Assembly (NCBI GenBank): GCA_001466705.2
Contig: LATX02000251.1
Coordinates: 62,001 to 126,000 of the forward strand
Origin: Moniliophthora roreri
Lineage: Eukaryota > Basidiomycota > Agaricomycetes > Agaricales > Marasmiaceae
Direction of reading: 5' to 3'
DNA: 64,000 nt
Shown here in pieces: positions 11,178-23,347 of the stretch. The position numbers and the translations under genes were made by a program. Below the pieces are notes generated by a model. It searched no databases and was not told the origin of the DNA. It saw only the letters and a list, made by a program, of their open reading frames with translations. How positions within the stretch are numbered: position 1 is the stretch's first letter; every line of letters starts with the position of its first letter.

Positions 11178-14100
11178 TCAGGTAAACGCAGACATCTTCA
11201 CAGGTTTCCGCACAGCAGCAGAATTGCCTTCCTTGAATCGATAGCTGACGCGGAATTTTTTACCGTTCTCTTTCAGAACGATCCCGCGTTTATTAGAACT
11301 CGTGGTGGCGGCGGAAGGAGTAATAAGTCTGCCAAAGAAGTCGGTAGGGGGCTAAGGCGAGCCATTAGACAGCGAACAGGTGGATATACAAAAGGAGGCG
11401 AAAGAAATACCTTGTCCGCAATATCAGTAGGCTCTAGGCGGGCGCGCTTGCTTGGTCGATTTGAAGCACCTGATTCTAAAGAATCAATTTCGGCAATAGT
11501 ATCCGAGTCCCTTTGCAATGAAATCGGTACATTATCACTAATCCAATAGCGTGAAAAGGAATCCCTACCTAGTACTTTTGCCAAAGGACTGAGTCTTCCC
11601 AGTGCCTTTCTCAACAATAGCTGTGGTTTGCGAACCAATTCGAGCATCGACCTAGCGGATTGAGGGTTAAAACAATGGCATTGAACACAAGAGTAGTCCA
11701 GACCTCTTGAGCCACCAGATGCCGGACAGCATATCGCGATATTGGGATGTCAGAAGCGCGTCTCCCGTCGTATGTAATAAAGACGTCCACAGGACTGTAC
11801 GAGATACATCAGCATACGTTCGAGAGAGAGAAAAGCACGCACGGATCCAAACGATACGTCAGTTGACCGTCTTCTGTCCGCTCTTGGACAAAGCGCAATT
11901 CTAGAGCCGACATAATGTCCACAAGTCGAAACAACAAAGCACGCTCCTCGGGTCTAACCAATTGACTATTTACCTGTCAGCACACTAATCAATGAACTGT
12001 GCTCCAAGAGTCTAAATAGCCTTACCGGACGTAAAGGAGGCGACATTATTCTGTTGATCATAGGTACAAACTCTAATTGCATTATCGGTGTATTTCCCAA
12101 GTGTCGATAGTCGCCTCCATGGCGCGTACTAGCAGTCTGCAGACACCGAGCAAGCGACTTGTATATTTCTTCGTTGCTTCTAGTCGTTTGAAGGTTCTAA
12201 TCGTGATTGATTTCGCAAAAGTGAGCGGATATCGTGGAAAGAGCACAACAGCGCCTTACCTCCCAGTCGGTCATATCCCTCTCCGCCTTAGGGGCACCGC
12301 GTTCTTGGAACAGTGGGTGGAAAGCTACCAGCATGAACGGTACGTACGGCGCTAACGCGAAGTCGCCGTCTGAATACATCGCAGTCGACAAGAAATCAAA
12401 CGATAGCAGCCATTCATTAGCCTTCTCATGCCTAGAAAAGTTTGCATCGTGTCGCCGAAGGGTGGCGTAATGCGCAAAACAACCTGAAGACATACAAGAA
12501 AGAGGATATCGTTGAGTTTCCGTAACTAACGAGATGGCTGCTAAATCAACCCACCGACGGCAATGGAGCTCTCCCGTCCACAAGCATCGATTTCGTGGCT
12601 CAAGCGGGCGACGTATCGGGCCTCTGCGTCATCACTTATACCTAATTCTTTAACCCGCTTTTTGGACATCGGGGAAAAGAGACTATTGAGCACAGAACTG
12701 AGGGACGTTTCGGACTCCTTCATGCCTCCGGTAGCTCCACGAATGACACCTTCAGTGACTTCCTCGTGTTTTGATTTGATGAACTACCGAGTGTATCAAC
12801 GAATAATGCTCCATGAAGTAGTGACACCCAACGTACCTGAAGAGTGTTGATACACCCTCGAAGATCGCCCTGAGCTATACCAACAAGTGCCGAGAGAGCT
12901 CTAGAATCTGCTCTAAGGTCTTCGAGGGCGCAGATTTCTCGAAGACGCTTGACAGTGTGTACATCGGCAGGGCGTTGGTATCGAACTTGATAAGCATGAG
13001 GCCTCAGCTTCGCCAGCGAGGCCGCGTTTACGTCGTTGCAGATGCATATGATTGGTCTCAGTATGGGTCTCTTGGCATTCGGGTCCTTTTTTCCAGAGCG
13101 AGCTAAGGATGCTGTTTGAGCAGTCGAACTAAGTGCACTGCGACGAATAGAACATACTTTTCTTCCTTGCTCTGTCTTGGGTCAGCTGAACTAACTTGTG
13201 GACAAAGCTTCCAGCCTGTCGTATAGAGTATGAGCAACTGTATGGTAACCTTGAGTAGCAAACTTACGCTGTCTCCGGCGCCAGTCGCTCCGTCAATTTC
13301 ATCAATGATGAGTAGGAGCGGCTTAGAGCTTCTGACCGCATGACCAGATTCGAGTGCGGGTCGTATACGATCATCGATGATTTGTCCTGAGCGCGAGTCA
13401 CTGCACAAGGAATGTACAGTCAGTGCCTTCAGTCAAAACGGAACAGTCCTCGCACCTCGCATTGATTTCCATCACTTCGTACCCAGCTTGCTTCGCCACA
13501 ACGTGCGCCAATGTTGTCTTTCCCAAGCCAGGTGGCCCCGAAAGTAGTAAAATCTGGGGATAGGGCTCAAGGGTTTGCTTTGCTACGAATAGACAACTGA
13601 TGAACTCACTTTTTCCTTGGGTCTGTGATACTCGTCCTCATAGACGTCCTGATCTCCTTCTCTCATCCTCTTCTTGTCCTTGCTCTTCCCGAAGACACAC
13701 CAGTCCCATTTCTTAACCCAGCTGAGTGTCTCTCGGGCGACACGCTCGTTTCCCATTAGTTCAGTAAATTTCCGAGGCCGGTAGCGATCCACCCAAAGCG
13801 TGTCTTCTATGACCGACTTGACCGCCGCTGAAGTTGAAGGGGTTTCTCTGCTCATAGATACTGCAGTTGATGCTGACAGGTCGTCCATCAGACGGTGTAT
13901 CGGCACATCCAGCAGGTTTCCCATTTTTCGATTTGATGCCGCTGTTAATCTCTGCAAGGGGTTATTTGTCAATGGTGCTATCTTGCTCTGAAGGGCTACG
14001 CACATTGCGTTCTGTGGTTTTGGGCTTGCGTTTGATGTAGAATGATTTGCCTTCAAAGTTGGTCGCCTTAACGCTGTACCGGGATGTTGTCGATCCAACA

Positions 14101-14555
14101 AGTGGAATGGGAACAAGGAGCGAGGTACTTGAGCTCGGTATTCCAAGGACTTCATCAGGAGAAGGTAGGTCTTCGTCAAGTGTATGAGGCATACTTGATG
14201 TCTCGGAGAGCAAGCCTGTAGGTAAGAAGCCTACGCAGGATGTAAGTAGAGGTACGAACGGAGCCATTTTAAGACACGCACTCCCAGACAGGTTCCTTAC
14301 GCTTGTCGAGCCCAAGAGCCCAGTCGGTTCAAATGCCGCAGTCTCCGTTGACTGACTAGCGTTCGCACTCCCTAACCCATCCGAATCCAACAAGCCAGTC
14401 GACTTAAATGTCATTTCTTCTTCCTTTTCACTACCTCTTTCTGCCTCCTCTCCCTTATCGGTTACTATAGACCCTGATAGAAGGCCATTTAGGGTGAATG
14501 CATTTTGACCCAGGAGTCCGTTTGATGCAAACACGGTTGCTGTAGCTGCTGACAT
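11178..14555 (-). CDS. CTF18: Chromosome transmission fidelity protein 18 (alternative RFC large subunit)
   Basis: A multi-exon AAA+ protein. Ctf18 replaces Rfc1 in the Ctf18-Dcc1-Ctf8 clamp loader, which acts in sister-chromatid cohesion and replication checkpoint signalling. The unusual N-terminus carries five [ST/N]GLL repeats. Next come [18 protein letters not shown], a WDWCVFGK segment, Walker [11 protein letters not shown] (about 13540), EVMEINASDSR, Walker [11 protein letters not shown] (about 13310), FAPMSKKR-type and [16 protein letters not shown] segments of the Ctf18 collar, and [18 protein letters not shown]. The final exons (11651-11569, 11537-11411, 11351-11178) supply TDFFGR and [16 protein letters not shown], the conserved Ctf18 tail that binds Dcc1-Ctf8. 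The 11351 acceptor is the one that restores TDFFGR. Start chosen at the first Met of the long open exon. Confidence 0.92.
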
Positions 14556-14783
14556 GATGGTTCTCGACGCGTCAGATGAGTTGCGTGGTGTGTTTAGAGC
14601 GTGATTAATGTATGAGGGGGTAATTTCCTAACAGTCAGAGACGTCTGAGGACGACTGAGGAAGGAGAAGGATGGGGGTCGTTGTCAACGTCGCGTAGGCT
14701 AACATTGTCACAGTGACATCAGGTGGTGACAGCTGGTGACAGTATGGTGACCGTGGCCGTGGCCGTGACACCATCCCGACATA
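14556..14783. promoter_or_regulatory. Divergent promoter between CTF18 and the MSS4-like gene
   Basis: These 228 bp separate two divergent starts. Positions 14710-14775 contain a run of short direct repeats built on GGTGACA and GGCCGT units. No classical TATA element is seen. Shared regulation is inference. Confidence 0.35.
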
Positions 14784-15398
14784 ATGCCCTCGCAAACCCA
14801 GCTATGGGATTCATTGCAGCGCGATTCTTTACGAACTCGACCAGAACCTAAACTTCTTACTTCTTTCGAGAATGGTATACTTGATGTTGGCCTGCTAGCT
14901 TCGGATGAAGAAACCACGACCTCAAATCGATATGACCTTCTATGCCCGAGGTCAGGATGCGCGAGTACTATCATCAAGGCAGGTGTAGGCAAGCTAGTCG
15001 AGCGGGAGAGTATCATAGTATGTGTTTAATTTATCTGTATATTGATAAGAATGATAAACCCTTTGAACGGTCAAGATTGAACCATCGAATCTGGCATTGA
15101 ATCCTCTTCTACCAAATCTTCCTGTCCCTCCTGAACTCATGAACTGGTGGCTTGTCACCCCGTCACCAATGCAATTCGAGAATATCGGGTTTTCTCGACC
15201 AGTTGAATCTGTGCCCTTATCACCTTCGGGTAAAGGTCCAAGCTCACATATTCTTTTCTCGAATTAAAGCTATCATTTTCAGGAAAGAAATTGAAACTTT
15301 TGGCGTGTGCGGAGTGCGATCTGGGACCTTTAGGTTGGAGCGAAGAAGGGGGAACTGAGTTTTGGCTTGTATGCTCCAGGGTTGGGTATCGTTCGTAG
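14784..15398 (+). CDS. MSS4/DSS4-like Rab guanine-nucleotide exchange/chaperone protein
   Basis: Three exons (14784-15017, 15076-15229, 15283-15398) give 504 nt, 167 aa. The Mss4-like fold binds one zinc through two Cys pairs. The first is seen in YDLLCPRSGCAS, the second in LLACAECDLGPLGW. The C-terminus, EEGGTEFWLVCSRVGYRS, is nearly diagnostic of Mss4/Dss4. The family binds nucleotide-free exocytic Rab GTPases (Sec4, Rab8) and acts as a weak exchange factor or holding chaperone in post-Golgi secretion. The middle exon carries a proline-rich insert (NLPVPPELMNWWLVTPSPM) common in fungal members. The start fits the first Met after CTF18. Confidence 0.85.
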
Positions 15399-15829
15399 TG
15401 ATGACAGGAGACTAAAGGGCAATGTACGATAGGAAAAGACACGCAAGATATACTCATTTGCCATAACAGTATGGTCAGAATTCATGCATGTTCAAGGTTC
15501 GACCGCTTCCCATTCCGTCCAATATAGGAAGGATCCCTTTTAATTTCTGAACGTGAGCTTCACTCCGCATGACTTCTCCCATCCTCAACTCACATGCCTT
15601 GCCCGGGAAGTTCGATTACCATGCTCGCTGAAAGAGGGAGCTAGCAGACGAATGGATTTCGTTCAAGGAGCAGAGATAGGGGACAGTAGGAAAGGCTCGA
15701 ATTTGAGTTCAGAATCAAATATCCGGACTCTTTCTCTCACTTACATCCCTACACTGCACAAATGGCCGCATCCTCGCTTGGAGCGAATCCACACAGATGC
15801 ACCCGCGGTTGACGTGTGACGCTAGAAAT

Positions 15830-17180
15830 CTTGGCACCATTTAGACAGGTTCTCCTGGTATTGGTGGGTTGAACTTGGAAGTACTCGCCGTTTTCTCATT
15901 CTGATTATGTATCCAGGAAAGTTTAGATATTACTTACTCGCATGACAAATGAGTAGATCACTATTGAGCCCGCTGCTAGTCTCACCTCCGCACCGTTGGC
16001 GGTCTCGGTCCTAGCCGTGTCTCTCGAACTAAAGGACTACAAGATTTGGAGGAAGAGTTGGGGCGGTGTAAAGCGGCACATGAATCCGTGGACTGAAGCA
16101 GAGCGATACACAGAGAGTGTGTGAAGACTGCTATCAATTAACTCTGAGTGACCTTGCAGGTTACAGTTACACCAAGTCTGGAAGCCCGATTCTACCATTG
16201 AAAACATAGCCAAACTTTCCGAAATGACTGGCCCCTGCATACGTGATCTCGTTGCATATCTCAACCATCCAAGGGACTTCCTCTGGGAAACATGGGAGCC
16301 ATTTTAGGACACCAGGAGTATCCCCGACCTCATGCAGTTATTCTACAACACCACACAGACATCGAAGGCAAGGTGTCGAAATGGTGATGACGTATTCCAT
16401 GATTCGGACGAACCCTTCATCGAACTTTCCGTGTTGGACCTGCACTCTCTATGAAATTCGCCAACCTTGACCTCGGAGAAGTGAGGTATCTCTACACCAT
16501 ATTCGGCGGTGCACCCGGGAGCAACCTGTTCGCTAGCTGGATATGTTCAGAAAGCTCGCAATGCACTGCACTGCACTTCCACGCACGCAACTAACATATC
16601 ATCCTTGGTCTGTACCTGATGAGAGAGGATGGGAACTCATTGCGATTCATACATGATCCTAGATCCAGTACGGATTGATGCCCATTGCAGCTAGGGCTTT
16701 CGCGAAACGGATGGACAACTATCGCGATCCTTATCCAGGTCTGTCACCCCCATACACGTACCACGCTACCACTCAATAAGAGAGTGGCCATACCATTCGT
16801 TGACGATGTCGGTGCGAACGACCCATCGGTGCTTAGTTATTACGTGTTTCAAGACGAGAAGCACTTTTTTGATGCCTTCTTCGAGCTGTCTGTCGGAGGA
16901 GGTAACGACACCACCATTGTCTTACAGACGCTCAGCCTCCGACGTCCCAGGAGTTTCCCATAGATTTGAAACGATCAGAAACTCACAACGGAGTCGTTAA
17001 TGAGGGATTGAAGTGCCTGACGTCAAGTATGTTTTATTGGCGCCGCCGAATCGCGGTCGAAAAGTCCAAGGACTTTACCGCATGGTTGAGACATGGCCCT
17101 GGGCGAGGTTCATATGTTTCAGCGGTCTCTTGTAGATACACGGTAGTTTCGTCGCTTGCTCTTCAACGTTTTGTATCATA
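15830..17180 (+). pseudogene. Possible remnant of a P-loop (RHS/Crinkler-like) gene
   Basis: No single frame spans this 1.35 kb, but fragments in different frames resemble a mushroom P-loop family. A TGSPGIGG loop at about 15845 has lost the Lys of Walker A. A FPCWTCTLYEI segment at about 16430 and a LYTIFGGAPGSN segment at about 16490 recall the PWTLEEI and FGG motifs of RHS/Crinkler-type NTPases. A 92-codon frame at 16685-16963 (IPFVDDVGANDPSVLSYYVF) may be its tail. Introns could explain some breaks, but stops are frequent. The rest of 15399-17480 shows nothing else I can support. Low confidence. Confidence 0.22.
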
Positions 17181-17480
17181 ACGACCCCCTATCCTGCTGA
17201 TGAACGACATCGTAATTATAGTGAGGAACGTACCAAGTACAGGGGTTCGATCCAATTTTCATAGGCCCCATTCCACCAATACAAACACGAATGGATGAAA
17301 GAAGTATAAACTTTTATTACGGTACGAATATCACGTATGCGGTACGATAACACTGAAAACAATAATAACATTGAAGAGACCGTAAAAAGAACGTACAACC
17401 AGTCTCAAGCAGCCGGTGATAGTGGCAGTTTTAGATGTCGCCATGTAACATCAATTGGAAACGATTAGAAGCACGTATTG

Positions 17481-19327
17481 TCATGCAGTTTGACCATCTA
17501 GGTCATAGGAGGCTCTACCATACGAGAGGTCGCAGACCTTCTCGTCCGTAATAGTAGTGCAATCACTGGTATAAGCCAGGACTTGCTCGCCGGATGAAGG
17601 GGAGGACTCTTCAGGAGGAGAGTACAATGGGAGAGGTGTTGGATCGATTTTGCGGTCTCCATTGATGTCGAATAGTGTTGAGTATGCGGGGAGAACGGGA
17701 GCGTAATCGGCAGGAGTGAGGAGGAGGGAAAGGACAGGCTCGAGTCCTGTAAGGGGTATGGATTCGATGGCGAATAATGGTGAGATCTCGGGCAAAGGCA
17801 GACGTGGCGGGATACGCTCAAAGCGTAACGGCACTGAGAACATGAATGCTTCCCGCGCCCGCGTAGATGAATCTGAATTAGGAAGATCGTAATCCAGCGT
17901 AACCTCGACTGATATTTGGTGACGAATGCTAAGCAGGGGGCCAGAGATTGTGGGACGCAACTTTCCGTCTCCTGCCCACTCGGACGAGGGTGCATCCTGA
18001 AATACGTGGGCGATGGGGATGGAACATTTGAGCGTATACCATGACGGTGAGTCTTCAGAATCATTCGAGAATACTCTCGTGTCATCTTCTATTTCGTACT
18101 TTCCATTTGATGCTGAAGAAAGCACAGAGAAAACACGGGAGTCGGCGCCATCATCTTGGGGGAGAGGTACATAGAGGCTGTCGTAGAGATAGCTTAACTG
18201 ATGGGAATCGCGTAAAGGCAAGAGAGGAGGCTGTTGCAAGGGAGGTGGAATAGGGTACCAAGCCTTGAAGTCTTCAGTAACACGCTCCCTATAGCCCATG
18301 TCCTCAGCAAAAGTCAAACAGAATGTAGTTGCAGTAACATTACCTGCACTTTTCTCTTTGCAAAACATTCACGGAGAAACCCATGAACTGGAGCCTTTTA
18401 CCTTCCTCTGGAGCCAACCCCTTCGTTCGTATGCGAAATGTAAAAGGTAGTTCATCATCCTCGACATTCGTGTATTCGGGCACAGTAGCGAGTATCTGAA
18501 TCTTGCTCCAGGTGTCGACTGGGATATGTGGCGTCGATGAGCCTTCTGCGGGTGCGTTGACCTGGGGGTTGATGTAGAACGTGGCATTTGGAATGTCGAT
18601 GTTCTCGTTGGAGAACGAAGGTTCAGAGACAAATCTGCGGACCAAGATCGACTTTTCCGCGTTGATTAATCGCTCAGGTGAGCAAAGAGCGGAATATAGT
18701 GAGCTCAGAGACCAGGAATGGTCACGACGGCACTCTGAGTTCCATAATTTCGCTGTGAAAGTGTTCAGATTCTATATACTCAAAGACAGGAATTCTAATG
18801 CACCTGTTGCGTACAACTTATACTTGACCCCAAAAGCACCCGCTGTTCCAAAAAAGGTGGTTTCTGGAAGCCAACCAGGAACAGTCATGTTAAATACGAC
18901 ATTCCATCGACCTGCTCGCGCGTTAGTCGGACCTGGTTCTTCAAAGAGTGGTATTAACGTACATGGCTCATTCGACTGTTCCTGGCGATCATCAGTGAGT
19001 GCTAGAGCTTCGTTGGGTGCCAATTCTTGGGTGATATAGCATAGACGAGTGGCTGCGTACCCTATTGTGGGTCCACAGACTTCTGAGCAACCTTCGAACG
19101 TGAGCTCGAGGGATTGAAGAAGCAGCTTGGATTTTCGCGTCCAACCAAATATGGAAGAGGACGATGACAACGTGAGGACAATGTGACCAGATAATGAGTA
19201 TGCAGAGAAACTAGTTGACGCTGGTGAGGGCGCGACTTTTTACTGCAATAAAAAGCACTTACGAATCCTGCTTCCCATACATGTCTAACGTAGAGGAACT
19301 GGGAACGATTTCGATTTCGACAGTCAT
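17481..19327 (-). CDS. Arrestin-like protein
   Basis: Four exons (19327-19263, 19210-18804, 18752-18344, 18288-17481) give 1689 nt, 562 aa. The N-terminal half reads as an arrestin-type beta-sandwich: an opening beta-strand, then YSLSGHIVLTLSS, LLLQSLELTFEGCSEV, a WNVVFNMTVPGWLPET segment, and YKLYATAKLW where the strands continue. The second half holds beta-rich segments with a Pro-rich linker (IPPPLQQPPLLPL) and an acidic Ser-rich stretch. Fungal alpha-arrestins bridge plasma-membrane transporters to ubiquitin ligases. I see no clear PPxY ligase-binding motif in the parts I read, so that role is unproven. The ATG at 19327 was chosen because the first exon splices cleanly into FSAYSLSG. The family assignment rests on the fold pattern. 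Confidence 0.55.
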
Positions 19328-19777
19328 GACGAAGAGAAAGACTAAAATAAAGAGGAAGAGTAAGTCGGGACTGGAAGACTCTGAGTCAAAGTTGAACGAG
19401 GGCGAAAGCTGCGAAAAAAGGGATTAGGTATTATAATAATGTGGCGTAAGCCGGACAAAGGGAGTGTGAGAAAGGAAACAGAGATACCTAGTTTCGTCGC
19501 AGCTCTACTTCTAGTCAAACAGCTGAGACAAAACACCATTTGTCAAACATGTTGTGTTTCGGCTAACAGCACGCGGAAACAATGGCATGTCAATGTATGT
19601 CCCCTCCTTTTGTCCGCTTTCGCCAATCGACCCCATTGTCTGCATTCAAAATGTTCTATTACTACTTGCACTTTTTGGTAGGGAAATTCTGGAGTAAACC
19701 CTTGGGCCTCGATCGTCAACCACGGCGAAACGCATATTGTAGGAAATGAAATAGGGCTAGCACACAACCGTTTCATC
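19328..19777. other. Intergenic region between the arrestin-like gene and BRX1
   Basis: These 450 bp contain short frames only. They hold the promoter of the arrestin-like gene and the 3' end of BRX1, both on the minus strand. No other feature is supported. Confidence 0.4.
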
Positions 19778-20899
19778 TTATGCGAAAATCTTCGATACAG
19801 CCAGTTCATCTTCGCCCCGTGTTTGCTGTTCCTTTCTGCGGGAAAATTCATCTTCGGCGTTCTTGCGAATGTTATACTTTTGACCCTTCTCCCTTCTGAT
19901 AGCTGATCTCGCAGCGGCAGGAGATACGAATTCTGAAGGCGGGGATCAGAAGGAAGACAGGGGCATCCTGTTCACAAGAACACTCACCAGGATTGGAATA
20001 TACCGTGGCCCCGCCAAATGCGCCTTCGAAGATGCGTATGGGTGTAAGTACAAACCGAGGTCCAATCTCCACAAGCGTTGTCTGAGGAGGACCATTCGGC
20101 TGTAATGGATCCTTTTCCATGATCTAATATTCAGGTAATAAGATGCGGCCCGCGCAAATGATCGCTGACACTGACCTGGAAGTTGCGGAACCATATCTTC
20201 GAGTCGACAATCGAGAAAGTTAGGATATGATCAATGAAGGGCTTTGCTCTTCGGGCTGTCGGCGGAACACCAAATATCTATCCAGAGGTGGGATAACAAT
20301 AACGGACAACACGGATGACCCATTACTCACCTGTGTGAACACCTCCTTCGTCAGCTTCCCCCACTCTGAGTCTTCAAAGCTCTGGTCAAAACTCAAAAGC
20401 CCCCTGCTTCCTTTCAGACAATTCCCCGTCATCTTCAACTCATCCATCGTATGCACGTTTTGAACATGCATCTTTATGCTGGGTCCGTTAGGCATTTTCG
20501 CTGCCCATAGATAGAGGTCTTCATGCCGTCTTGCTTCAAAATACAAGGCGTTGTTACAATTATTCAAGTCTGCTAATTCGGGTAGAAGATGGAGCTGAGA
20601 TTTGGAGTCGAGTTTGGAGTCTGGTTTTGGAGCATGGTCAGCGTACCCATACAGGTAGATCGAACAAACGCACCTTTCTTCACATGTGGAAGTAGCGCTT
20701 CAATATCGTTCATGAGATGCCGCATACGGTGCGTAATTCCTCGCGACGATAGCAGTAGGACGCGCTGCTTGTTCTTCATTTTCTTCGGAGCGGAGATAGC
20801 TTGCTCTTCTTCATCCACATCCATATCATCTGCTTTGCGTTTTCCTTTGGCGTCTGCCTTGGATGCATTGGCTTTTTGAGCTTTGAGTATGGAGGCCAT
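19778..20899 (-). CDS. BRX1: Ribosome biogenesis protein BRX1 (Brix domain)
   Basis: Five exons (20899-20674, 20620-20331, 20277-20176, 20123-19988, 19932-19778) give 909 nt, 302 aa. Brx1 is a nucleolar assembly factor of the 60S pre-ribosome. After a Lys-rich, acidic N-terminus (KRKADDMDVDEEEQ) comes the Brix domain: RVLLLSSRGITHRMRHLMND, LLPHVKKDSKLDSK, CNNALYFEARRHEDLYLW, GPSIKMHVQNVHTMDELK, GNCLKGSRGLLSFD and RNFQIMEK. The C-terminus ends LVEIGPRFVLTPIRIFEGAFGG plus a basic tail. All junctions preserve conserved residues. It diverges from the F-box gene across 197 bp. Confidence 0.93.
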
Positions 20900-21096
20900 G
20901 TTATAACGGCTAGTCGTGTCAGGCGTTGAAAAGGAAGATAAAATTTTGGGCGCCTATTTGTCAGCACGATGCCACTCGTCAAGGTCCTTTCTCTAGATCC
21001 ATCATCCATGACTGCCTTGCGGGAGTCGGACTCGCTGGCCTTTCAGAGTTTCGTAAACCTTGTAGACTTTTCTAAGCAGTCAAAATTTTACGGGCC

Positions 21097-22860
21097 ATGT
21101 GTGGGAGAATCTCCTTAATATCGGCAAACAGCACACACATGGCAACTACTTATAGTCTGCCGGACTCAATTTCCTTTCAGCCACGTATACGGCCTCTTGA
21201 GATTTTGGATCAAAGGTTAGTCGTCAGTGCTACTCTCTGTCACCCGAGCCAGAGCCTTTCACTATCTTTCGCCCAGATGTCGTCCACGGATCTGGCGGAA
21301 CTTTGCCAGTACTTTCATATTGTGTGCCCTCCAGGCCCCAATGCGAGTCTAATGCTAACCAAATATCTGCAATGTCACTCAGCAAATGATTTTGCGCTCG
21401 ATCACGAAGTTCCTTTCCTCAACGATGCTCTACGACAAGCCCAGAGGCGCCTGGCTGAGCACGATGCAGTCTTAGCTCGTGTACGTGCTATCACTCAACA
21501 ATTGGAGCAGCAGCGAGATGATCTTTCCACTACGATCCAACGATGTAGTGCAATGATTGTATCATCTATTCGGCACCTTCCTATAGAACTGTTTATCAAG
21601 ATATTCACGTTGTGTTGGAGTAATGCTAGAGCCGAATCGTGGACCAGCTTTTCCGCGCCCAGTTCTCATATCACCCTTATCTTGAGCCAAGTATGTGCAC
21701 GTTGGCGCGCCCTTGCTATTGCTCTCCCAGCACTATGGTCCTTTATCAATCTTAACTTCGATATACTTGGACTCAACGCAGTTTCCGAGGAAGATATTCG
21801 GCGCTTCGCTGGGTTATGTTTGCAGCGGTCGAAGGATAAACCACTTGACATTATTCTTCACGCCCCCTGTAATCGCCCCGAATTCTGCAGCCATCAGCCT
21901 GCTCTCACTCTACTGGCTACGCAATGTCATCGATGGAGAAACGTTGACCTGGGCCTGCAAGAACGTGACGTTCTTTACCTCCCCCAGAGCTTGCGGATGC
22001 TCGAGAGGCTCTTGATTCAAAGGAAGAGCAATTCTACCCCATTGACGCAGTGGCTCGCTAATGAACGTACGTGCCAGTGCTCTGCACCTATTTCTTCGTA
22101 AATTGACATTCGTATAGAGGCACTTCGATTACACTCAAACTTCACTATCCTGACAGAGCTGAAGTTGGGCAGTGGTTGCAGTCTAGATGTCATATTCGAT
22201 TTTTTGAAGCGCGGCACTTCTTTACGTGCCCTCCACCTACGCAGTCCGTACCGCGACCTCCAACCTCCTCTTCCTCATGTCACGTCTATGCTCCAATCCC
22301 TGACTTTGGAAGAGTGTGTTGATATGCTTCCTCAATTAACTCTACCACGTTTGGCAGAGCTCTCCATGAGAGACAATCTCGAGACAGAGCGCTTCCCTAC
22401 CATGACATTCTGCGAGTTTCTGCAGCGGTCTCAACCACACTTAACTTCGCTTACGATCGGAGAATTCTGTCCGGACGTTATACCCCTTGCAGAGGTTTTC
22501 GGGATGTTACCATACCTAAACAAGTTATCGATACACGACTGCGATGACTATGGAGATGCATCTGACGGATTTTTCCCGGACGCATTCCTACGGCGGATGA
22601 TGATATCTAGAGGAAAGTCAGTGCCGCTACCCAATTTGGTCCATCTGGAATTGGAATGCAGGACTGACTACTTTGTGACTGCCGCCATGGTTGAGATGAT
22701 TAAATCGAGGCGCTCTACCGCTGCGCTTGCGAGGGAGATGGGATTTCGACGACTGATTTTCTTTCAACTGACATGTAACTCGGATAACTTTGATTTTGAG
22801 ATTAACATGCAGTTGAACTCTGTGGAAGGACTGTATGTACATGTTCATCATTGGTGGTAG
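21097..22860 (+). CDS. F-box protein of agaricomycete type
   Basis: Two exons (21097-22066 and 22118-22860) join as NERT-to-NEQALRLHSN, giving up to 570 aa. A coiled-coil-like segment (QRRLAEHDAVLARVRAITQQ) precedes an F-box, IRHLPIELFIKIFTLCW, followed by LSQVCARWRALAIALPALWS. The C-terminal half has leucine-rich-repeat-like strands (LRALHLRS, LQSLTLEEC, LTSLTIGEF, LNKLSIHDC). This layout is that of the large mushroom family of SCF ubiquitin-ligase adaptors; the F-box binds Skp1 and the repeats bind a substrate, unknown here. Start choice is uncertain: Met at 21097, 21136 or about 21274 would all keep the F-box. Confidence 0.8.
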
Positions 22861-23347
22861 GCTTTAGGTAATCTATGGAGGTAGAGTACCGACGGTTAAT
22901 GTGAGTGAAAGCTTTCCGGTTAGCGACCACTGGGCGCGCTCAAACGGACAAGGGCCGACTTGCAACAGTGATGCTCGCTATCCTACTTAGTACTCCTAGC
23001 GCTAGTGTTTTGCAGCAAACGCATCTGGCGCTGGTTCAATCTGAGGCGGAGCGAATAACGTGGTTTGGCTCAAAAAATTTCAATTACCCCTACTTCATCG
23101 GCCGACTGGATGCCTTCAATTCTCGAACGAACACCTCAATACCCTGTGCGCTGTCCGATTCCAACGCTCGATGACGGATTATCTTTCCCGCTCACCGAAA
23201 ATACGCCGTATAGTTGGTCAGATTATCACTCAGCATTCTCACACTATCACTTCCAATGAAGTGTTTTTAATAGGACTCTGCTCAACAATGCTTCGCGCAT
23301 TCATATTCATTTCTACTCTCTCCAATCAGACTCAACGCCCAAGGTAT
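22861..23347. other. Intergenic region with no supported gene
   Basis: These 487 bp lie between the F-box stop and the dehydrogenase start. A 90-codon frame at 22905-23174 shows no domain or conserved start context, so I treat the stretch as 3' flank plus promoter. Confidence 0.35.

Noticed and set aside
11091..11549. 152-codon plus-strand frame
   Set aside because: Antisense to the last CTF18 exons, whose conserved tail is on the minus strand.
17498..18085. 195-codon minus-strand frame rich in Ser, Pro and His
   Set aside because: It is a shifted reading of the long arrestin-like exon in 17481-18288, which has the correct splice junctions.
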